DNA from: Metallyticus violacea
Lineage: Eukaryota; Arthropoda; Insecta; Mantodea; Metallyticidae
DNA length: 64,000 nucleotides
Reading direction: 5' to 3'
Assembly: GCA_030762175.1 (NCBI GenBank)
Contig: CM060842.1
Span: forward strand, 67,147,001 to 67,211,000
The notes under the pieces were generated by a model. That model saw only the letters and a list, made by a program, of their open reading frames with translations, was not told the origin of the DNA and ran no database searches. Made by a program: the position numbers and the translations under genes. Shown here piece after piece: positions 42,641 through 54,907 of this stretch. Every line of letters starts with the position of its first letter. The stretch's first letter is position 1.

Positions 42641-43239
42641 AATTTGCATAAACCAATCCTATTTTTCTTTCAAGGGCAAATTTTATAAATAACAATTAGG
42701 ATGCAGGACATGTCGTGGAAATTCTGTAATAAATGTTAATTTTGTGAGTAAATTTCAACTAGTGTGCATGACAGAAAAATGACTAACCTCTCCTGTTTTG
42801 GCATGAAGTATGGTTCCATCTGCATAAATATAACATATATACATGCACAGTAAAAGGGGAGTCAGTGCCATAATGTTTTGGAAAATTGCCTAACAATATT
42901 TTGAGCATTGATTTGTTTGGCTGAAAAAATAAATTCTGTGTTATCTTTCATGTTAATAGTCGGAATTCATATACTTCAATTATAAAAATGGGTAAATAAC
43001 AAAAATAGAACAAATATGTTCTTTGTGACTTTCATAACTTGCATTTTGACATAAATTCACCTGAAAAGTTTTATGTAAATTATTTGTTTTTGCCAAATTA
43101 GATTTGGCACCACTAAGCTTAATTTGTCATTGTGTTGATATCAAAAAAGATTTAAAAAATTAACTTTACATTAATGATGTTTTTGCAGTAAGGTTATGCA
43201 AACAATCTGAGTATGTGCAAGTGGTAAATTCTAAATTTA

Positions 43240-43510
43240 TAAGTTAACCATGGAAAAGGTTGCCAGACACAAGTATTTAGACATGCTATTCATTTATGGG
43301 GTCATACATCAGAACAAAATAGTAGCAGCTTGCTTGTACCAGTGAGATACCAAAAGACCACTAAATTGTCTTTTAAGCTGCAGTTTGACTAGGGAATATG
43401 AAAATTTTCTGCCTGTTGTGAAGGAGGCAGAAAATGGACACATTGGACAAATAATGCAGAATAAATAAGTGCCAAGAGTGCGTACATGCTACTGGAAAAC
43501 ATTTAATTTA
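43240..43510 (+). pseudogene. DUF4817-like helix-turn-helix fragment
   Basis: + frame near 43250 reads MEKVARHKYLDMLFIYGVIH, resembling the N-terminal DUF4817 motif (DMHFIYGEA..) of insect DNA transposons. Its DDE counterparts are at 8515-9085 and 52670-52925. It is weak and decayed. Confidence 0.4.
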
Positions 43511-43519
43511 ACCTTATGT

Positions 43520-45100
43520 TCTTGCATCTCTCTTGTTTCTTGTATTTCCACTTCATAATATTTTTATTTGCTTGCTGTGTTTTTTGTTGTGTTGTGTTTC
43601 TTTATGTAGTAAAATTCCCAAGTTTGGCATTATGCAAAGAACAAAGGTAAAAATAATATTAATTGATTTATGAAGAGAAAACCTTGAAAATAATGGAATT
43701 TCTGTTATACAGTATTGCATGTTGACATACAAGTTTGGCATAATGCATGTAGGGTAAACTCTCACACATGCACTAAATGAATGCTGTCCTCTTTCCTCTC
43801 CACACTGCATGTAACACTTCAACCATAATAATGAGCCATGAGGAGAAGATAGTCTCTACAGATCTACAGAACATCAAGCGTCATTGCCATGTTTTGAGAT
43901 AAAATATCTCCTTGAAAATTCATAGAAATGTAGAAAAAGACATTTTGACTTTTTAATTCACCTTACTAAGCTTTATTATCTGATTTATTTATGGCACTCC
44001 TTCCATCCTTTATACACACATAGATCAATAGGGAGGTATTGCAGAAGTGAAAAAATCACCTCCATGAAAATCTTGTACAAGATGAGAATATAGTGCACGA
44101 ATAAAAAGAGGATAAAAGACTCCATTCTTTATAAATAAACTTTTAATTGTTATTTTTTGTGAATTAATGGAGAGGGTGCAGTTTTGGCCTTTTATCCTGC
44201 AAGATTTCATACCAATGTATATTGCTAACAATTAAATGTACACATTCCATAAATTATTTGAGATAATATCACTAGGAAATGTGTGGCCTTTTGATCCCTA
44301 TATTTAACTCTCTGCAACTTTTATTTCAGGAATTTTGATACAGCATTCTTTCTATATATATATAACTAGCACATAATTTTAAGCCAGCTGATAAAGCATA
44401 TTATAGTAACAGGTTCATTTGGGATTTTAGTTGCAAATTCATAGAAAATATGTACAAGTTTTAATTTAGAATTCCTTCTAAGAAGAAAACTAAACAGGTG
44501 CACACTGTTTTGAGATTTGGTATTAAAAACATAATTATGGTAAACATCATAAGCTGACCTTTTCTGCTATTTTCAACCTATATATATTTTCAAAATTACC
44601 TTTAATAAAGAGCCTTAAAATAACTTGTGCATTCATTTTGTGTTTTGGACGTAGTTAAAAACAAGGATGTTTTAACCGGACAGAGAAGGAAGACGTAGCA
44701 TATATATTGTATAGATTGTTGAGGGAAAAGTTAATACGTTATTTTGAAATAACAGCTTCAGAAGGAGCAAATAGTGTTTATACAAGGAAATTTTCACTGT
44801 AGCCTGATTGGTGGTTGATAAAAACCCCTCTTAAGAAAGAGTGGAGACCATTCCAATAAAAAGTTGCTTCGGGACAAACCATAGCAGGAAGTATGATGTA
44901 TCACTGTCACGTCTCTCCTTTTTCTCTCCAGCTCCAAAACATGTAAAACAGTACATCAAGTATGCAGCAATAGTAACATTAACTTTCTGATAACCTGAAT
45001 AATGTATAAATTTATAATATTAATTAGGGATTTACCTGTGTCTAATTTAACTAAATTCGTCTGAATGTTGTAATCAAGTAAGTAGATTAGTAATTTGATC
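43520..45100. other. Intergenic DNA, nothing recognised
   Basis: AT-rich stretch between the DUF4817-like fragment and PLE ends. Several open frames of under 90 codons were considered and match nothing known. Confidence 0.45.
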
Positions 45101-45450
45101 ATAATAGTCACCTCACTTATTGTATAAAATTCAAAACATATTTCAAGAGCACGTTATCATCAGCTGAAGATAGATTGTCCTCTGGCTACAATAGAAAGAA
45201 TATGCTTAAACAATCCAATGGGTGGAATCTCGAAGTTCATGACAGAGTTTTTGTTTCTTTTCCAAGTTGACAGCTCTGCTGCACTTTTTGGTGTTTTTGA
45301 TAATTTAGGCTCCTTTTTAAAGTAATGATGTTTAGCCCTGAAATGTGCTGCCAGAGGACAACAGTTTGCTTCCAGCTGATGATGAGAGTGAGTGCCCTTG
45401 AAGCATGCTTTGGATTTTAAACAAATGAGGCATGATAGTGTTACTATGCA
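45100..45450. mobile_element. PLE ends in inverted orientation with the best-conserved hammerhead core
   Basis: Left, on the - strand: TTCAG, CUGAUGA (45163-45157), 12 bases, GAAA (45144-45141), UAUGUU, TTGAA. Right, on + near 45376: CTGATGATGAGAGTGAGTGC, then CCTTGAAGCATG. Between them is unidentified sequence. Confidence 0.6.
45129..45169 (-). ncRNA. Hammerhead-like motif with consensus core
   Basis: CUGAUGA and GAAA match the consensus at every core base, and stem I is 5 bp (UUCAG/UUGAA, with one G-U pair). The six bases after GA are AUAUGU, near-palindromic. Stem II is weak (12 bases, little pairing), which is the main doubt. Confidence 0.5.
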
Positions 45451-45474
45451 GACTTCTATGATAAAATAATGTAT

Positions 45475-45632
45475 TGTTTCACTGTTGATAAATTGTTAAT
45501 TCATTAGGTTAGTAATGTTAACTATTTTTTTCAATTAGACGGACCTCAACACCTGTTTCACTGTTAATAAATTGTTAATTCTTTAGATTAGTAATGTTAA
45601 CTATTTTTTTCAGTTAAATGAACCTCAAAGAA
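45475..45632 (+). repeat. Two-unit tandem repeat, period 79 bp
   Basis: Units at 45475-45553 and 45554-45632 start tgtttcactgttrataaatt and differ at only a few bases. The duplication is recent compared with the surrounding decay. Confidence 0.85.
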
Positions 45633-45894
45633 TTACATTTCTATATTAGAATGTCATAGAATGTGATATTTGTAGGCAAAGAAGCCAGGTTTGTGACCTC
45701 TTAAATAAGAATTATAGTTTTGATTAGGTATTACTCAAATTTTACTCATTTTTACCAACTTACTTGGACATTGCCTAGAAAGGATGACTTTAGCATGTCT
45801 TGTCAAATTACTGCATGATATGCAGATGTTGCTCTATAGGCTTTATCAATTTGGAGATGCCATGTTTTGGAAGATCAAAATTAACCTACTCTTA

Positions 45895-46035
45895 AACTTA
45901 AGCATTCATTTTTACACTAAATTCCATTTCCTTACTTAGTAAATAAGTAAATGGAGTTTAGTGTAAAAAAATTAATACCTAAGTTTAGGGATATATTACC
46001 GCTCCATTGCCAACAGCTTCACAAGTACAATATTA
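45895..46035. mobile_element. Solo PLE family A ends in inverted orientation
   Basis: CTTAAACTTAAGCATTCATT and TTAGTGTAAAAAAATTAATA, CCTAAGTTTAGGG form a palindrome centred near 45940. The terminus is the same as at 34200 and 22028. Confidence 0.6.
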
Positions 46036-46039
46036 AGCC

Positions 46040-47700
46040 TATTCTTACTTAATCTAGGGTAAAATAAACTTTAATAGACTGTAAGTTTTGATTCTTTTTG
46101 AAATTCACAGTTTTAGACCAAAAATGACATATGGCCAATTTTTCAATATGCTCATATTTGATATTTCTAATATCCTTGAAACAAAGAATAATGTTTTCGG
46201 TTATACTATATATTTCTTGTTGCAGTCATTACAGCTGATTTCATATATGACTGCTTGTTTGCCAGGAGCAATTTTATACTTTACATTTATTTTTAGGTTT
46301 TTTAACTTGTATTTTACTGGGGCCAAAACAATATTTTAATCTTTGAATAATATTTTAACATTTATAGTGAGCCTAAGGGTGTAATGTAAACTTCTTGTAT
46401 GTATGCTCTTTTTTTTAGCCTTTCAAGGGGTAGTGTTATTCTTTTTCTTTCTAATTTGTGAATCTTTTTATTTTTTTATTGGCACAACCTATTCTGTAAC
46501 CATTTTTTTGCTCTATGTCCTGGATTTGTTGATATTTTAATTCATATTCTGTTTTGTTTAGGGTAAGTTTATTAATCCAAATGCTAGGCTGTTGATTAAG
46601 GCAAATTTTTGTGGTTTTTGCATTACAGTAATTATTCTTGATAATAATCAGTAATTATCCTTTCTGAAAATGCTAAATTCTTCTGTGTTGCATCAGTTGA
46701 GCAATTCTAGTGTGCCTCCATTCCATTTTTGATTCAGTATTGCAAAGATACCATCCAGATACTGGATATCAACATTTATATATATGTTGGAAGGATTCAA
46801 CTATTTGTATTTCCAAAAACTTTCACACAAGTCAACCAAAAATGTAAAGAGGGGATTTTCTATTACTTCTGACAGGTTTGCAGACTTTAACCAGTTCTTC
46901 AAAATAGTGATTAATTTTTTACTTGGAATGCTGAATTTGTAGGACATCCAAGTCAAATTCACAATGAATTAATCATCAAAAAACACAAAACATTGAAATT
47001 TGGCATTTTTGGAAAAGATACCCATATAATAATCACACAAAGAATAGCTATACTTCAAAACATAAACTTTTGCCATAATTAACAGCACAGCCATAGATTA
47101 GTAAACTAACCTCAAACAAAACAGAATAGAAATTAGAATATTAATGGTTCCAGAATATAGCACAAAAAATGACTACTCAATAGGTTTATGTCAATAGAAA
47201 ATAAAAAGATTAAAAAATTAGGGGAAAAAAAACTAACATCATCCCTTCAAAGGCTAAAAAAAGAGCGCACATACAAGAAGTTTACATTCCACCATTAAGC
47301 TCACCAAAAATTGAATTTTTTTTTTTAAAATATTAAAATATTGTTGGCTCCAATAAAATACAACTTAAAAAAAAACTAAAAATTAATGTAAAACATAAAA
47401 TTCCTCCTAGCAAACAAGCAGTCATATATGAAATCAGCTGTAATTGACTGCAACAAGAAATATATACGCATAACCAAAAACATTACTCTTTGTTTCACGA
47501 ATCATATTAGAAATGTCAAATATGAACATATTCAAAAATTGAGAATAGCAAGTCATTTTTGGTCCAAAAACCATGACTTTCAAAACGAACCAAAACTTCT
47601 TAAAGCAATTCAGAAGCCAAAAGAACTAATCTGGGAAAGACTTATTTATATACAAAAATAAAGAAAAGTTGGTTAATTTTGCTCTTTCAAAACATAATGA
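46040..47700. mobile_element. PLE family D inverted pair
   Basis: The left half reads on - (46084-46700) and the right half on + (46940-47690). The + half carries RNVKYEHIQKLRIASHFWSK and NEPKLLKAIQKPKELIW, the GIY-YIG C-terminal part. The SINE at 47755 follows immediately. Confidence 0.7.
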
Positions 47701-47754
47701 CCTCATCTCTCTCTTTTTTAATAGTCTTTAACATTTTTTTAACTACTGAGGCAT

Positions 47755-48010
47755 CACAGCAGTGAACACTGATGATACATGAGATGAAATTATAAACTGG
47801 AAAAGGATTTTTTTTGAATGAAGGAAGCATTCCAGGTCAAAGTATAGGGTACCTCCTTAGCATTTACCATTTATGAGGACTGAAAAAAATCTGGCAAAAT
47901 ACCAGTCAGGGAGGATGGTCATAGTCGGAATAAAGCCCCAGACCTCCCGCTTACGAGTATGCACCTTAATGACCTCTTGACTGGTGAGAATGACCTCATC
48001 TCTGATTTAC
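47755..48010 (-). mobile_element. tRNA-derived SINE, family S2
   Basis: On the - strand: GTCAAGAGGTCATTAAGGTG (A box), GGTCTGGGGCTTTATTCC (decayed B box), a common body with CTCCCTGACTGG, and the tail CTGTGATGCCTCAGTAG. The copy at 48395 is collinear. Confidence 0.7.
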
Positions 48011-48394
48011 AGAGAGGTATCTGCAAATCACATGGAGAAAGTTGGCAATGAAGGCAATGATCTTCAAAATTGTTCAAGTTAGTGAAAATTAGTGAAATTA
48101 TAATTTAATGTTACATCTTAATGTGAAAATTCCCATAAATTAAAAAACAATATAATATGAAGTTTAAATGCCTGAAAAATAATATAATTTTAAGGCTTAA
48201 AAACATCCAGCATTTCAACTTTGTGTGATTCCTTAGTAACCTGGCAATTATCTGCACACAGGGGAAGGAGAAAAAATACAATATACCTTAATGTCCACTT
48301 GAAATTTTAAGTACTCAATAACCGAACACACAAAAAGATATAGAGAATTGTGTTGGTAATGGAGTTACAGCCATACTTTTTACTCTGGCTGTTT

Positions 48395-48645
48395 TGCATT
48401 AACCACCATGGGTGACCGAGGTTGTTAATGCTCACTCATGAGCTGGAGGTCTGAAGTTCATATTCCGACAGGACCGTCCTTCCTGACTAAGATTTTTTCC
48501 AGGTTTTCCTCAGTCCTCACAAATAAATGCCAGGGAAGTACCCTAAACTTAACAATTAAAAATAAATCCTTTCCAAAAATATCACTTCATCTCACGTATC
48601 ACCAGTATCCATTGTCTATGATGCCTCTGTAGCAAAAATGGGTGT
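48395..48645 (+). mobile_element. tRNA-derived SINE, family S2
   Basis: The same body as at 47755 but on +: GACCGTCCTTCCTGACTAAG, CCTCAGTCCTCACAAATAAA, GCCAGGGAAGTACCCTAAAC. The two copies lie about 390 bp apart in opposite orientation. Confidence 0.65.
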
Positions 48646-48649
48646 AAAA

Positions 48650-51600
48650 CATATTCATTATTTGTTTTGTATTACTTTCCTATATGTTATAAACATTATG
48701 ATAGCAACCGTGAAAGCTATACTTGCATCAACATATGCAAATGAATCAGAAACAGTTAATGCTTTTCATCATTTGCTTTAAGGCAAAGTTGTTGTTTCAT
48801 CCAGCATGAGTTAAACCTGTCTTCCACATTTTATCTTGCAAAATTCCTGCTCCAATAATTTATTCCAAGATGTCAATTCTCCTTTCCCCCACAAAAAACC
48901 CTATAATGAAATAAAAAAAAAAAACATGACTTATATGGACTGTACTATAATGGAATCAAGAACATATTAAATGTGGCATTCAATTGTACAGTGAGAGCAG
49001 TTTAAAATCCTGACATAGTTCAGTCAGTCAGCAGTTAGAGCCCATGCTGCAGACTTGCAGCATTCAAGCACTTGACCATTTTAAAACATAGGTACTGCAT
49101 ATTAAATAGTATTTGATACCCTCCTTACAGAAGGTACTGGAAATGTTCTCTATGTTTCCTAACACACATTCCGTTTTAGAATATTATCATTGATACAAAT
49201 CAGTTCCCAATTACTAATGAACTTAAATTAATTTCAAACGTTTAAGTTTCTTCAGTGTGTGAGGGTTAGATAAACTCAGTTTTTCAATGTCTCCCAAAGA
49301 TATAAATAATAAGGTTTGGGGAATGAGGAGGGCTTTAATGGAAGCTCTTTTCTTGTCATCTTAAATTTTTTTTCCTGGTCAGTCGTAGAACCTGTTTCAT
49401 TAGACTTCTGTTACTAAACTTAATATTGTTTTTCATGTTGGAATTGGACTGCCAGGAAATTTATGCCTAAATGCCTGTCTCTTTCTGTGCATAATGCATG
49501 ACTTGAATATGAATATACAATGCAGTGAAATCTCACCATTTCATAAAACTATTGCACTATTTAATGAAATCACACTATTGTGCATAACACAACTGCCTGA
49601 CTGTTGAAATCCTGCTCAGAATTGACTGTGCAGCATGGAGAATCTCGGTCAATAGAGGGGGATCATTCAATCTAAGTTGCGAGACTTTTAAACTGCTCTC
49701 ATTGTACAATGGCTGAATAGCTCTAGAGTTGCTTCATTTTAAGAACTATAAAAGAACATAATTTAGGAGAAAGATGGGGAAGTACTCAAAATACATATTA
49801 CAAATCTGTTCAGTTTTATATGAATCACGTTTATTTTCAACTGTTCTATCTTTCCACCCCAGCAAAGTGCAAAGTCATCAAAATGCTATTTCAGTATGCC
49901 AATAATTATAGATTTTCAAGGTTATATAATTATTTGGATTCCACATATGCAAATCCAAAGAGAAATATGTGAAAATGTTCATGCAGAATAACTCCATAAC
50001 ATAGGGATCTTGTTTTAAGTGTGTAAAAAGTTTCATTTTCATATCTTTATTAGTTGCAGGAATATATTGGTATGTTTATGTGTTGAAAACAAATGAACAT
50101 GTCTTTCTGAAACATGTTTCTCAGTATAACATACATAGCTATTCACAAAAATACAGAAGGAAAGAAAAACAATAAATAGCCAGTGTATAGTTATCATACA
50201 CACATACAGTATATACATTAAATATTAATGCAGCAAATATAAAATAAAAGGCATTTCAACATAAAGCAAAGAAGTAAAAGAAGTAGATTAAAAGGCCTGG
50301 ACATGAGCAATATCTACTTATATTTTGAACACAATGATAACACCATTTTCCATCCTTTGAGGGTAGCATGATCTGATTTTGTTTGCTTTCCCCCAGCTTA
50401 CAAAAATACCTCAAAATACATTTTGATTTGTTGTACTTATCTGTACTTGCTTTATAAAATGAAGTTCATGCATAATGTGCTTTTTTCTGTTATACATAAT
50501 AAATGCCTTGGAACTATTTTTAAAATAATGAAAATAAAAATGATATAAATAATGTTCTGACTGAATGTTGTAGATGCTTATCATAATGGATATATCCACC
50601 ATAGCAAGAGAAAAAGCATGTCCTCAATCTGTCAGTAGCTTTGATGTATTCTTTAAACTTAAGTCATTTTATTTCAAGTGCTAATTTTCCAGCATGTGTG
50701 AACTGTGATATCTTAAGACACCCATGTTTATGTTGATTTTCTTCTACATCTGCAAAAGAACTAGAACAAACATTTTATAACTTCAAATAAAATAGTTTAA
50801 TAGTGAAAATCTGCAAAGCATACAATATGAACAAAATTTATTCTATATGATGTAGCAGTGCAAATAAGAAAGAAGAAAAATACATGAACTTACTGCTTTG
50901 ATGCCACTTTTTCCAGGACAGATTTGTTAGGTTTTACTTTATGTTAATTCCTGAAGGCAAATATATTATTTACTTAGTATTCAAATATATAATTATAAGA
51001 GATTTTTGCATAATTTTCTGACAGAAGGGGAAGAAAAAGAAAGAGTAAAAAAGGTATTTCTGAAGTGCTCGAAAACCCGGATTGTATTCAGCAATCAATT
51101 TACATTTTTAAAAAAATAGAGCACATGCTGGGTAACAACATTCAATCTTTTGTAACAAGCAATTAAAACAGCTTATAAATAAGACAATCAAAAGGAACAT
51201 TAGAGAGCATTTTATAATGCAGTAAAACTTCTTGTAAGATGATTTTACCCATTTTGAAACTAAATACATCTTTAACAAGCAAATATAAAAACAAATTACT
51301 CATTCTTAGATTCATAACTTGCCAGGTTCTCCAGCTATTTAATTATTTAATGTGGACACAATTAATGGTAGCAGCAGTGGTATATGTGCCTTTTTGTGCT
51401 TTAATTTATTATTACAAGGGTTATTCAATAGATATTACTACAATATAAAATATAGTCAATCACATATCCACCACCATTAGGCTATCATGTTAGCATATGT
51501 ATGCTGTGTTAAAAGTTTTAAATTATCATCATATGTTCCTGAAATCAGTCTTTACACTAAAGTACATTGCATTTTAGTCTTCTTAAAACATCATCGGCAC

Positions 51601-52010
51601 AGATATGGCAATAGTATAGGTGTATGACCATAGTGCACATATTAAATCAACCTTCCAAAATGTAGTTAACTACAATATTTTAGATTTTAAATTAATGAGA
51701 TTACTGAGTTTAATTTGAAACTTTATCATAATTTCAGTTTTATTTATACAGAGATGAGTTATCAAGGCAAATGCTCTGAAAATGGGTGGACTTTTCATTC
51801 TGAAATGATCTAATGCAGGTGGTAAAGCATATGCTACTCTTTTTTTAATTTCATTAACTGGCACTCCATCCTATAGGAGAGATCGATAACAAGGGATGCT
51901 ACTTGACTCAGACACTTTGGCCTCTCTAACATGTCGTCTTCTTCCTAGATGGAAAGCAGCTATAATAAAGTCCTTGAGATGAAAGAAAATCATCCTGCTG
52001 CATCACAGCT
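48650..52010. other. Intergenic DNA, likely including the msps 3'UTR
   Basis: No transposon protein or coding exon was recognised. The stretch just left of the msps stop (52011) must hold its 3'UTR. No definite poly-A site could be chosen among several AATAAA-like hexamers on the - strand. Confidence 0.4.
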
Positions 52011-52097
52011 TTATCTTGCTGAACCTCTCAGTTCTTCAACACGTCTGCGCAGTGCATCAACATCACTATTGCTTGAGCTTCTTTGCACAGAGTGTAA
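52011..52097 (-). CDS. msps: msps/CKAP5 last exon and stop
   Basis: The acceptor is ATTTTGCAG. The exon encodes LHSVQRSSSNSDVDALRRR, then VEELRGSAR and the stop TAA at 52013-52011. The length and the final amphipathic helix fit the family. It was found by continuing the frame from the upstream exon, since it is too short to stand alone. Confidence 0.87.
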   Translation of the reverse strand, partial: LHSVQRSSSNSDVDALRRRVEELRGSAR

Positions 52098-54907
52098 CTG
52101 CAAAATAAGAGTTATCGAAATTCCACTTATTTATTTGATTCCCAATAATCTTTAATATTTTGTCTTTCATTAGCAGCTATAATGTCTCATGTAAATGAGA
52201 ACCTTATGTAATGAATAATGAAAGAAAGACATTTAAAAGGCCCAAGACAAGTTAAGTCATTGCTTACCTTTGTCCATTAACTTAAAACTCAAGAGAAAAA
52301 GTTATTGCATAATAAGCCTCAAAAGAGACTTGCAGTGAATTTCATTACTGAAAGAATCAAATTTGAAAGACTAAGTGACATGATTAACAAATAATACTAA
52401 TGTTTATCAGTTATTACCCTCTCAATTCAACAGCCTTCTTTTTCATTTCACCTTTCTATCCAAAGGGATACTGTAATATCATGCAATCAATTTTGTTTTC
52501 CCCAAGAATGTTTTGCCTATGAGTGACCATGCTGCTCATTAGCCAATTAGTCAACCGGCAGGGTCTCAGTGATTAGGGGAAGAGTAAAACAGTGAAACAA
52601 CCCAACCATACAACAATCCACAAACCAATTCAAGAGGCTCATTACATACCAAATTATCAAATCAGGCAATGAAACTGTCTGCCTTCATTCTCCACACATC
52701 TTTGGTATCTTTATAGGAAATTATTTATCACTCAATTAATTTTGAGAAATGTAGACTATTTCCTGACGAATATTATCTCTGAGTTCTTGTAGGTGTGTGG
52801 GTTCGTCTTGTACACAGTGTTTTGTAATTTATTCGAGAGATGATAATCATAGGCTGTTAAATCTGGGGACTGAGGGGGCCACAAATCCCTATTAATAACT
52901 CTGTCTTGGGTAAACACTTTGTGATTTGCTCTAAGAAACCAACTTTATTTTTAAATGAAATATAGACGACCCAAAATTTGATGAAAAATGTTTTTAAAAT
53001 TTATATCCAGACTCTATGGATTTTAGTATGTGATGCAGTCCTACAAATGAGTCAGTTCAGTAATTTATTTTTTGAAAAACATTTCTCTAGTCTTTGTTAT
53101 TGGAACACAGCAATTTCATGGAAATTGCTCAGATTTAATTACACATTTTTCTATACTTTTTACTTGAAAAGCTATTAGACCTGTAATTGTTCTTTAAAGA
53201 AATTAGCTCTATATTTTCAAAGTTTGAGTCTTTAAAGTTTTGCAGGGAAAAAAAAAGAAAAAAAGAATTAGTGTGTACATACCAAGAACTGTTTCAAGCA
53301 GCATAACTATTTAACAGAGAGAATTATGTAAGAAAGAAACTATCTCTTACAGTTAATTACCTCTTCAGATCTATTGTCAAGTACTGATGTTCTATTTAGA
53401 TTTTCATCATTAGAGCTATTGTCATCTCTCTCACGAGAAGCCTGCTGTTTTGAATCCAAAAGAACAGCAGATGGATTATGTCCTGCTTGCTCTTGCAATG
53501 CCCGTAACCTTTCTAAATAATAGAGTGCCATCTTGGAATCTGAACCTGAATCAGAGTCCTCTCCACCATCAATGCCGACTTTCTGCTTTAAAGAACGAAT
53601 ATGTCCAGCATATCCTGCTGAAGGATTAGGAGCATTCATTTCACTTGGGGCATCTCCTTGAGAAGGTGTCATTGGACTGTGGTCTATAATACCTGAAATA
53701 AGAGCACATGTCGTTACGCTTAGGAGTAACCCTTATGAGATTGTGCTTTTTCAATGGGCTAAAGAATTTGCAACCAGGATTTTGTTCTCTTTTTTTCTGA
53801 TAGCTATATCCTCTAATAATAAAATTATTGATACACAAATTTATTCTTTCTGTTTTCATAAATGCAACTTGTTGATTCTAATGATAGGCTGCCCTGCTGC
53901 GTCAAAATAATATACTCATTATCTAGGGGATATAATTTTTCTATTTTAAGTTTTGATCATCTATAATGCAAAACTTTACTATATATGTACTTATTTTAGT
54001 CTGCCAACAGTATCAAGAGTTATTTACTCAGGAACAACAAATTGGTATCATATTTACGTGAAATTGTAAGAGTCTAATACAGTCAGTGCTATATAGTGGT
54101 TGGCCAGAAGTTTTTTTTTAAAAATATTAATAAAACATGTACAAGAGCTGCTAATTGCAGACTATGAAGATGAAATGTCCATGCATAATAGAATATGAAG
54201 AAGAAAAGTCAGCAGTGATAATGTGTGAATTATTGCACATAATCACTACCTATGCAAACTTCTTATAACTGAATTATTTATTTCATTGTTAAACATCTGG
54301 CCAAAAGAAAATGATTCTTTATTAATCTAGGTCTTTCTGTAAAACTGCAGTGACAGTAGCACATATGAAGGATCCAATGGACACTTTCTGCTCTATATTA
54401 CATTATTAGTAATTTTTTAAAACTGGAAATAATGACATCATTATTATTATAATAATATCCTTCTACTTTATCAGATAAACTACTCAGTAATTGATAATAG
54501 CTATGTATGTCCTCCTTGTATCATAACAGCCTATTTGTATAGCTGTACAATCTTAAGTTCTTATAATTTTATTGTTATTGTAAATATTTAAATGCTGATA
54601 ACCAGATTTATGTATAAATCAAATGGTGAAATAAACAAATATGAATATATTTTGATAATTTAAATCTCTATCTTCAAAAATAAGAAAAAAAATGCACACC
54701 ATCCATTTTACCTAATGAGCTCAAACTTGATGCTGCTGTCAGCGAACTTGGGTGAACTCCAGTCTCTGCCGCTCTTTTCCTTTCCATTTCAATTGATTGG
54801 AGTCCACGATCTACATAATCTTGAAAAAACTGAGATGCTTTGCGAAGAAAGGGATCAAGATCTGCTTCTGGATGTTGTTGTTTGAAGTCATAAAGCAAGG
54901 ATAGTCC
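52011..54907 (-). CDS. msps: XMAP215/CKAP5 (mini spindles) microtubule polymerase, C-terminal three exons
   Basis: Family members bind tubulin through TOG domains and speed growth at microtubule plus ends. The part seen here is the region after the TOG array, where partners such as TACC proteins bind. Exons on the - strand are 54907-54712, 53692-53361 and 52097-52011, 615 nt and 204 residues to the stop, with matching phases and GT..AG introns. The first exon has LYDFKQQHPEADLDPFLRK, then ASQFFQDYVDRGLQSIEMER. This matches the CKAP5 block LYEYKKKY.DADIEPFL..SSQFFQSYVERGL.. from memory. The last exon has DVDALRRRVEELRGSAR-stop, like the CKAP5 end with its DDLKKRL segment. The upstream exons, with the TOG domains, are outside the window or unrecognised. 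The gene is convergent with NAT10. Confidence 0.9.
52670..52925 (-). pseudogene. DUF4817-type transposase DDE fragment
   Basis: On the - strand: RDLWPPQSPDLTAYDYHL, then TNPHTYKNSEIIF, like the third catalytic Asp region (PDLTPCDFFLWG..) of these insect transposases. It lies in the last msps intron. Broken by stops. Confidence 0.65.
53361..53692 (-). CDS. msps: msps/CKAP5 exon, low-complexity linker with YLERL helix
   Basis: The acceptor is TTATTTCAG and the exon completes a Gly codon. It encodes IIDHSPMTPSQGDAPS, then an acidic Asp/Ser stretch, then MALYYLERLRALQEQAGHN. This resembles the YLERLKILRQRCGL segment of vertebrate CKAP5. It ends SEE before GTAATT. A stronger-looking donor (GTAAGA) a few bases further is rejected, because it would put a stop codon into the last exon. 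Confidence 0.88.
54712..54907 (-). CDS. msps: msps/CKAP5 exon, conserved helix after TOG array
   Basis: The acceptor on the - strand is AATTTTTAG and the exon starts in phase 0 with GLSLLYDFKQQ. It continues with the conserved ASQFFQDYVDRGL helix and a Ser/Ala-rich linker. It ends in one G before GTAAAA. Confidence 0.92.
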
